From Micrococcales bacterium UBA7469 (GTDB taxonomy: Bacteria > Actinomycetota > Actinomycetes > Actinomycetales > Microbacteriaceae): 44,390 nucleotides of DNA. This document shows positions 39,035 to 44,390 of the stretch, in pieces; position 1 is the first letter of the stretch; each line of letters starts with the position of its first letter. The notes beneath the pieces were generated by a model. The model worked only from the letters and a program-made list of their open reading frames with translations, did no database searches and was not told the origin of the DNA. The stretch is taken from contig DLPB01000011.1 of the NCBI GenBank assembly GCA_002479805.1, positions 72,720 to 117,109 on the forward strand. The letters are read 5' to 3'. A program made the position numbers and the translations under genes.

Positions 39035-40603
39035 ATGGATGAAATCCAGCAGGACAAGCCTGTAAAAAGAACCCGCCGCGCAACCAGCGCAACAGTTTCC
39101 GTCGACGCTACCGAGGCACCAAAGGCAGCCAAAGCTCCGAAGGTTCAGGAGTCTGAGCCAAAGGCCGCCAGCGACACTGAGCCAATGACCGAGAACCGTC
39201 GTCGCTCCCGCCCAGCTCGCGGTGAGGCTAAGTCTGAAGGCGGCGAAAACACCGCCAGCCAAGAGGGAGCTTCGGAGCGCAGTGAGGCTCGCGAAGACCG
39301 CGAGACCAGAAGCTCTGACCGCGACAACAACCGAGACCGCGACGACGATCGTCGTGGCGGCAACCGCAACCGCCGTGGTCGCTACCGCGACCGTGACCGC
39401 CGCCGCGGTCCTGGTTCACAGGACGAGTCTGAGCCGGAGATCACCGAAGATGACGTCCTAGTTCCAGTCGCTGGAATCTTGGACGTGTTGGAGAACTACG
39501 CGTTCTTGCGCACCTCCGGTTACCTACCTGGACCAAATGATGTTTACGTTTCCCTGGGTCAGGTCAAGAAGTACTCGCTTCGCAAGGGCGATGCAGTAGT
39601 TGGCGCTATCCGCCAGCCACGCGAGGATGTTAGCAACCAGCGTCAGAAGTTCAACGCGCTGGTTAGGGTCGACTCGGTTAACGGTCAGACCCTGGAAGAG
39701 GCTGCCGCACGCGTTGACTTTGGCAAGCTAACTCCGCTCTACCCAGACACCCGTCTACGCCTAGAGACTGACGCCAAGAAGCTTTCCACTCGAATCATCG
39801 ACCTGGTTTCACCTATCGGTAAGGGTCAGCGTGGACTGATTGTTTCGCCACCTAAGGCTGGTAAGACTTTGGTGCTGCAGGCAATTGCCAACGCAATTGC
39901 GACCAACAATCCAGAGGTTCACTTGATGGTTGTCTTGGTTGATGAGCGTCCAGAAGAAGTTACCGACATGCAGCGCACCGTCAAGGGTGAGGTTATTGCC
40001 TCCACCTTCGACCGCCCTGCAGATGACCACACCACCGTTGCCGAGCTTGCAATCGAGCGCGCCAAGCGCCTGGTTGAGCTTGGTCACGATGTGGTTGTGC
40101 TGCTTGACTCCATTACCCGCCTGGGCCGCGCCTACAACCTAAGCGCACCAGCGTCTGGACGTATTTTGTCCGGTGGTGTTGACTCATCAGCCCTCTACCC
40201 ACCTAAGCGCTTCTTCGGTGCCGCTCGAAACATCGAGAACGGTGGCTCGCTGACCATCCTGGCTACCGCTTTGGTTGAGACCGGATCCAAGATGGATGAG
40301 GTTATCTTCGAGGAGTTCAAGGGAACCGGAAACATGGAGCTTCGCCTGTCTCGCCAGTTGGCTGACAAGCGCATTTTCCCTGCGGTAGACATCAATGCTT
40401 CCGGTACTCGCCGCGAGGAGATGTTGATGAGCCCACAGGAGACCAAGATCATCTGGAAGCTTCGACGTGCACTTGCAGGTCTTGAGCAGCAGCAGGCTCT
40501 GGAGCTTGTGCTCTCTCGCCTCAAGGACACCGCATCGAACGTGGAGTTCCTGCTCAAGCTCGAGAAGTCCATGCCGGTGCCACAGGAAAGTGACTCGGAG
40601 TAA
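39035..40603 (+). CDS. rho: Transcription termination factor Rho, without N-terminal helical module
   Basis: A 522-residue hexameric RNA-dependent ATPase that ends transcription. Residues 1-137 are low-complexity and highly charged, with Arg/Asp/Asn repeats (RDRDRRRG near 118-125). The RNA-binding OB domain (GILDVLENYAFLRTSGYLPGPNDVYVS) and the RecA-like motor follow, with Walker A PPKAGKT (272-278), VVLVDERPEEVTDM, LLDSITRLGRAYN and GGVDSSALYPPKRFFGAARN. Typical actinobacterial Rho proteins start with a helical LPELKxxA...MRKxELIxxI module before the disordered insertion; it is absent here, and no in-frame start lies upstream. The gene sits two bases before prfA. Confidence 0.95.
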   Translation: MDEIQQDKPVKRTRRATSATVSVDATEAPKAAKAPKVQESEPKAASDTEPMTENRRRSRPARGEAKSEGGENTASQEGASERSEAREDRETRSSDRDNNRDRDDDRRGGNRNRRGRYRDRDRRRGPGSQDESEPEITEDDVLVPVAGILDVLENYAFLRTSGYLPGPNDVYVSLGQVKKYSLRKGDAVVGAIRQPREDVSNQRQKFNALVRVDSVNGQTLEEAAARVDFGKLTPLYPDTRLRLETDAKKLSTRIIDLVSPIGKGQRGLIVSPPKAGKTLVLQAIANAIATNNPEVHLMVVLVDERPEEVTDMQRTVKGEVIASTFDRPADDHTTVAELAIERAKRLVELGHDVVVLLDSITRLGRAYNLSAPASGRILSGGVDSSALYPPKRFFGAARNIENGGSLTILATALVETGSKMDEVIFEEFKGTGNMELRLSRQLADKRIFPAVDINASGTRREEMLMSPQETKIIWKLRRALAGLEQQQALELVLSRLKDTASNVEFLLKLEKSMPVPQESDSE

Positions 40604-40605
40604 CT

Positions 40606-41682
40606 TTGCTTGATTCGCTTGCAGGCCTAAGGGCCGAGCACGCGAGTTTGCAGGAGCAACTCAGCGACTCGGCCATTCACACCAACCCAGCGTTGGCGAA
40701 GAAGCTCAATCGTCGCTATGCCGAACTGTCGGCAATCATGGCGGCGGAGAGTAATTTGCTCAAGCTCACCGACGACCTTGCGGCGGCCAAGGAGTTGGCC
40801 AAGGAGGACGAGGCATTTGCTGAGGAGCTTCCGAGTCTGGAGCAGCAGCTCAAGGACGCTGGAGAAAAGCTCCGCAGGCTGTTGATTCCGCGCGATCCAG
40901 ACGATGGCCGCGATGTGATCATGGAGGTAAAGGCCGGTGAAGGTGGTGCAGAGTCTGCACTATTCGCCGGTGACCTGCTGCGGATGTACATCCAGTACGC
41001 CAACTCAAAGGGTTGGAAGACTGAGATTCTTGACCGCACTGAGTCTGACCTGGGTGGCATCAAGGATGTCCAGGTTGCCATCAAGTCCAATGCCACCGAT
41101 CCTGCCGATGGGGTTTGGGCACACATGAAGTATGAAGGTGGCGTTCACCGCGTTCAGCGCGTGCCGGTCACCGAGACGCAGGGTCGCATCCACACCTCGG
41201 CCGCAGGTGTTCTGGTTTTTCCGGAGGTAGACGAGCCTGAAGAGGTTGAGATCAGCCAAAACGAAATCCGCATTGACGTATTTCGTTCCTCGGGTCCCGG
41301 TGGTCAGTCTGTGAACACTACCGACTCCGCGGTTCGCATCACGCACTTGCCAACCGGCATCGTGGTGTCGATGCAGAATGAGAAATCACAGTTGCAAAAC
41401 CGTGAGGCGGCGATGCGCGTGTTGCGCGCTCGTTTGCTGGCGGCGCAGCAGGAGGCTATCGAGGCGGAGCAGTCTGCGGCTCGTCGCTCCCAGGTAAAGT
41501 CGGTGGACCGCTCTGAGCGCATCCGCACCTACAACTTCCCGGAGAACCGCATTGCGGATCACCGCACCGGCTATAAGGCTTACAACCTCGATCAGGTCAT
41601 GGATGGTGCGCTTGAGCCGCTGATTCAGTCGGCAATCAAGATGGACGAAGAAGCCAGACTCGCAGCCCTTCAGGGTGAGTAG
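40606..41682 (+). CDS. prfA: Peptide chain release factor 1
   Basis: A 358-residue class I release factor for UAA and UAG. The GGQ tripeptide that triggers peptide release is Gly232-Gly233-Gln234 in SSGPGGQSVNTTDSAVRITHLPTG. The stop-codon-reading motif is the PxT form (PVT in VQRVPVTETQGR), which distinguishes RF1 from RF2. It starts at TTG (40606), two bases after the rho stop, with GGAG five bases upstream. Mycobacteria and many relatives have rpmE between rho and prfA; here there is no room for it. Confidence 0.97.
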   Translation: MLDSLAGLRAEHASLQEQLSDSAIHTNPALAKKLNRRYAELSAIMAAESNLLKLTDDLAAAKELAKEDEAFAEELPSLEQQLKDAGEKLRRLLIPRDPDDGRDVIMEVKAGEGGAESALFAGDLLRMYIQYANSKGWKTEILDRTESDLGGIKDVQVAIKSNATDPADGVWAHMKYEGGVHRVQRVPVTETQGRIHTSAAGVLVFPEVDEPEEVEISQNEIRIDVFRSSGPGGQSVNTTDSAVRITHLPTGIVVSMQNEKSQLQNREAAMRVLRARLLAAQQEAIEAEQSAARRSQVKSVDRSERIRTYNFPENRIADHRTGYKAYNLDQVMDGALEPLIQSAIKMDEEARLAALQGE

Positions 41683-42530
41683 TGAAGCTATCCGATGCCT
41701 TGGCTTTGGCCACCGAAAAGTTAGCTGTCGCCGGCGTCCCATCGCCTCAGGCAGATGCTATTTGGCTGCTGTGTCACGTGTTGAAAACCGATCGCTCGGA
41801 CCTACTCACCAGAATCACCTTTGACCAAGATTTAGATCCTGAAAAGCAGCAGGAGTTCAATCTGGTGCTTTCGCGCCGGGAAAGCCGTGAACCGCTTCAG
41901 CACATCACCGAGCTGGCGGCATTTCGAACCTTGGAGCTGAAGGTCGGGCCCGGGGTCTTTGTCCCCAGGCCCGAGACCGAGCAGGTGGTGCAGTACGCAA
42001 TTGATTACCTAAGGCAATTGCCAACAGCGGGTAAGGCAATTGATCTGGGGACTGGTTCGGGAGCAATCGCCATCGCAATTGCAAAAGAAGTGCCACCAAC
42101 CAAGGTTTATGCAGTAGAGCTCTCAGAAGCAGCCCACGCCTACGCGCAGCAAAACATCATCAGCAACCAGGTCAGCGTTGAGCTCAGGCTCGGTGCGATG
42201 CAGGAAGTGGTTGGCGACTTAGTTGGGCTATTGGATGTCGTAATCTCCAATCCACCGTACATCCCGAACTCCGCAATCCCAATCGATCCCGAGGTCAGAG
42301 ATTACGATCCGGAGCTTGCGCTTTACGGCGGCGAAGATGGCCTGGATGTGATTCGAGACATCTCGGGTATTGCGGCCGCACTGCTTCGATCGGGCGGGCT
42401 CTTAGTCCTTGAGCATGCTGACGGACAGTCAGATGCCATCCGTGAATTACTATTGAACGACGGCTGGTTGAACGTGGCTGCATTCCAGGATGCGGCCCTG
42501 CGTTTTAGAACCATCACTGCAATTAGATAG
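41682..42530 (+). CDS. prmC: Release factor glutamine methyltransferase
   Basis: A 282-residue SAM-dependent enzyme that methylates the glutamine of the release-factor GGQ motif. An N-terminal helical domain (about 1-80) precedes the methyltransferase domain with FVPRPETEQVV, the SAM loop IDLGTGSGAIAIAIA and the catalytic NPPY (Asn190). GTG shares one base with the prfA stop, so enzyme and substrate are translated together. Confidence 0.97.
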   Translation: MKLSDALALATEKLAVAGVPSPQADAIWLLCHVLKTDRSDLLTRITFDQDLDPEKQQEFNLVLSRRESREPLQHITELAAFRTLELKVGPGVFVPRPETEQVVQYAIDYLRQLPTAGKAIDLGTGSGAIAIAIAKEVPPTKVYAVELSEAAHAYAQQNIISNQVSVELRLGAMQEVVGDLVGLLDVVISNPPYIPNSAIPIDPEVRDYDPELALYGGEDGLDVIRDISGIAAALLRSGGLLVLEHADGQSDAIRELLLNDGWLNVAAFQDAALRFRTITAIR

Positions 42531-42539
42531 CGAGGCAAA

Positions 42540-43199
42540 ATGCGGGTTTATGACTGCTCAGTTGACACCGATTTGCTCACTGGCTTCCGCCAAGCAAAGG
42601 TCGGACTAGGTCGCGGCGAAGTCGTCGTGATTCCCACCGACACGGTTTATGGAGTCGCTGCCGATGCTTTCAATGCCAAAGCGGTTGAGGCGCTTTTGAA
42701 TCTCAAGGGTCGCGACCGCACCTCGCCACCGCCGGTATTGATCCCCAAGGTAGAGACGATGTCGGCACTTGCCCACGATTTGCCACTGGTTGCCAACCAG
42801 CTGGCAGCTGCTTTTTGGCCAGGTGCGCTCACCATGGTTTTGCAGGCCCAGAGCACTTTGGAGTGGGATTTGGGGGAGACTCGCGGAACTGTTGCTCTAA
42901 GAGTTCCAGATCATAAGATCACCCTTGCGTTGCTGGAGGATTCCGGTCCGCTAGCTGTTTCAAGTGCCAACCTCACCGGTCAGCCAGCTGCGGTGAATGC
43001 CCAGCAGGCGGTTGACTACTTTGGCGACAAGGTGGCCACCTACCTTGATGCTGGCGCAAGTCCAAAGGGCGAGGCGTCAACCATTCTGGATCTGTCGCAG
43101 GTGCGTTCGGGTGAGCCAATTCGCGTGCTGAGACTTGGTGCAATTTCTCTGGATCGAATTCGCAGCGTTATCGGGGATGTTGAGCTCAAGGTCGACTAA
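42540..43199 (+). CDS. tsaC: L-threonylcarbamoyladenylate synthase (TsaC/Sua5)
   Basis: A 219-residue YrdC-fold enzyme making threonylcarbamoyl-AMP for the t6A37 modification of tRNA. Visible: VVIPTDTVYGVAADAFN with the substrate-binding Lys/Thr region, LKGRDRTSPPPVLIP, FWPGALTMVLQA, GTVALRVPDHKI and PLAVSSANLTGQPA. It has no C-terminal Sua5 extension. GAGG precedes the ATG by four to six bases; its stop is adjacent to the next ATG. Confidence 0.95.
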   Translation: MRVYDCSVDTDLLTGFRQAKVGLGRGEVVVIPTDTVYGVAADAFNAKAVEALLNLKGRDRTSPPPVLIPKVETMSALAHDLPLVANQLAAAFWPGALTMVLQAQSTLEWDLGETRGTVALRVPDHKITLALLEDSGPLAVSSANLTGQPAAVNAQQAVDYFGDKVATYLDAGASPKGEASTILDLSQVRSGEPIRVLRLGAISLDRIRSVIGDVELKVD

Positions 43200-44318
43200 A
43201 TGAGGGCCTATTTTCTAGTCGCACTGCTCACCGCCCTGGTTACCTATCTGGCAACCTGGGGCGTTCGGTGGACGGCTCGAAAATTCAACATCCATCCGGC
43301 AATTCGTGACCGCGATGTGCACAAGTCGCCAACCCCGAGAATTGGCGGCGTCGCCATGTTTATCGGTCTGGGTGCAGGAGTCTTGGCCGCCGCCAGTTTT
43401 GGCTGGTTTGACTCGATATTTCTAAATCCAGGTCCGATCTGGGCAGTCTTGGGCGCTTCCGCAGTGATCATTGTGGTTGGTTTACTGGACGACCTAATTG
43501 AGCTGGACTGGACCGCCAAGATGGGTGGTCAAATGGGAGCTGCCTGGATTTTGGCCGCCTCCGGAATTCAAATTGTCTCCCTGCCAATTGGCGGTTTGAC
43601 GGTGGGTAGTTTCGCGGTCTCATTTGCCATCACAGTGTTTGTGATTGTGTTGATCATGAATGCGGTCAACTTCATAGATGGCCTTGATGGGCTTGCTGCC
43701 GGCGTGGTCGGCATCGGAACCTTGGCGTTTTTTGTCTACACCTACCTTTTGGCTCAGCAAACCTCTCCCACCAACTACTTTTCAATCGCAGGTTTGGTGG
43801 CAGCCCTGGTTTTGGGCATGGTAGCCGGCTTTTTACCGCACAACTGGCGACCTGCAAAAATCTTTATGGGTGACTCGGGAGCCATGCTGCTGGGGCTCCT
43901 TATGGCGGTTGGAGCCATCACCGTGACCGGTTCGATTGACCCGGCTACCGTTACCCGCAATGACCTTTTGCCGGCCTTGATCCCACTTGCGCTTCCGGTT
44001 TTGATTCTGATTATCCCGCTGCTCGATTTGCTGTTGGCGGTAGTTCGCAGATTGCGTCGAGGCCAATCACCATTTGCCGCTGACCGAGAGCACCTGCACC
44101 ACCAGTTGCAGGACGTTGGTCACAGTCATCAGGGTGCGGTGATGGTTTTCTACCACTGGACGGCGCTGGTTTCAATCTCACTGCTTTTGTTCTTCTGGTT
44201 GGATTGGCCGCAGGTCATGGTGATATTTGGTTTTTGGCTGATTGTGGCGCTGATGCACACCTATTGGCCGGTTTTCAAGAGAAGGTACAAATTCAGAAAG
44301 GCACTCCGTGGCAAGTAG
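43200..44318 (+). CDS. Undecaprenyl-phosphate N-acetylglucosaminyl-1-phosphate transferase (WecA/Rfe-like)
   Basis: A 372-residue membrane enzyme with about eleven hydrophobic segments that starts lipid-linked glycan synthesis by moving a sugar-1-phosphate onto undecaprenyl (or decaprenyl) phosphate. Family motifs: KSPTPRIGGVAMFIG, GLLDDLIELDWTAK (DDxxxxD), NAVNFIDGLDGLAAG, FMGDSGAMLLG and the C-terminal loop REHLHHQL. In mycobacteria the same position holds rfe/wecA. ATG follows the tsaC stop with no gap. The last 11 bases overlap the AtpI-like gene. Confidence 0.93.
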   Translation: MRAYFLVALLTALVTYLATWGVRWTARKFNIHPAIRDRDVHKSPTPRIGGVAMFIGLGAGVLAAASFGWFDSIFLNPGPIWAVLGASAVIIVVGLLDDLIELDWTAKMGGQMGAAWILAASGIQIVSLPIGGLTVGSFAVSFAITVFVIVLIMNAVNFIDGLDGLAAGVVGIGTLAFFVYTYLLAQQTSPTNYFSIAGLVAALVLGMVAGFLPHNWRPAKIFMGDSGAMLLGLLMAVGAITVTGSIDPATVTRNDLLPALIPLALPVLILIIPLLDLLLAVVRRLRRGQSPFAADREHLHHQLQDVGHSHQGAVMVFYHWTALVSISLLLFFWLDWPQVMVIFGFWLIVALMHTYWPVFKRRYKFRKALRGK

Positions 44319-44390
44319 CTCATCTCAGGTTTTGGCGAAAGCCCTCAGGCTAAGCGCGGTTCTGGTTTTGGCGGTGGCCGCACTTTGTTC
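44308..44390 (+). CDS. AtpI-like protein, first codons only
   Basis: A GTG at 44308 with AAGG six bases upstream opens a frame that continues to the window edge: 27 codons beginning VASSSSQVLAKALRLSAVL and becoming hydrophobic. In actinobacteria the gene between wecA and atpB is a small membrane protein of the ATP synthase protein I type (Rv1303 in M. tuberculosis). The assignment rests on this order, the overlap with wecA and the start of a membrane segment. Confidence 0.5.
   Translation, partial: MASSSSQVLAKALRLSAVLVLAVAALC

Noticed and set aside
38961..39065. 34-codon frame between thrB and rho, checked as a lost Rho N-terminus
   Set aside because: Its translation has no LPEL or MRKxEL pattern, it is out of frame with rho, and no single shift joins it sensibly.
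39300..39420. Repetitive Arg/Asp-coding stretch considered as a DNA repeat or CRISPR-like array
   Set aside because: It is codon-level low complexity inside the Rho disordered arm, with no regular repeat unit or spacers.

Overview
The window looks like chromosomal DNA of a high-GC Gram-positive actinobacterium, most likely a small-genome member of the Microbacteriaceae such as the freshwater Luna (Rhodoluna/Aquiluna) group. That placement is inferred from gene order, actinobacterial families (DUF3107, DUF3039, UPF0182, AdnA/AdnB, the DUF2342 zincin-like family), moderate GC and very tight packing. No phage, insertion sequence, CRISPR array or integrase is visible, and no stretch over 300 bases lacks a gene.

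Layout. 1-4634: an MgtE-like N-domain protein (partial), a YflT-type stress membrane protein, an aminopeptidase P, a PHP phosphoesterase and a DEAD-box RNA helicase. 4700-21207: a neighbourhood that follows the M. tuberculosis Rv3211-Rv3193c order: ferritin-like protein, small membrane protein, DUF3107, the two-subunit AdnA/AdnB helicase-nuclease, an APH-fold protein with a lost active site, a short UvrD2-like helicase, an E1/ThiF-like protein, a DUF2342-family protein, a PDZ-Lon protease and a UPF0182 membrane protein. 21237-21352: initiator tRNA and a strong terminator. 21404-27129: an unrecognised secreted protein, an HtrA protease, DUF3039, PncB on the minus strand, then murI-rph-rdgB. 27130-32504: a carbohydrate (alpha-glucoside type) ABC importer (binding lipoprotein and two permeases, no ATPase) and a GH13 alpha-glucosidase, separated by a tRNA-Arg(CCG) on the opposite strand. 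32589-44390: argS-lysA-hom-thrC-thrB-rho-prfA-prmC-tsaC-wecA and the first codons of an AtpI-like gene, the classic actinobacterial order leading into the ATP synthase operon, but with no rpmE between rho and prfA.

How the genes work together. AdnA/AdnB, the UvrD2-like helicase and their neighbours form a DNA break-processing neighbourhood. The importer brings in glucosides that the GH13 enzyme would hydrolyse; an ATPase must come from elsewhere. lysA-hom-thrC-thrB make lysine (and remove diaminopimelate) and threonine. rho, prfA and prmC cover transcription termination, translation release and release-factor methylation.

The main surprises are architectural. All six convergent protein-gene pairs overlap at their 3' ends. 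Many first-in-transcript genes have a TANNNT-like hexamer exactly 6-7 bases before the start codon and no Shine-Dalgarno, which points to leaderless mRNAs. Several proteins lost parts that relatives keep: the APH-fold protein lost its catalytic residues, UvrD2 its HRDC and C-terminal regions, Rho its N-terminal helical module, and AdnA has a changed motif II and an incomplete cysteine set. I did not find a clearly new defence or mobile system.
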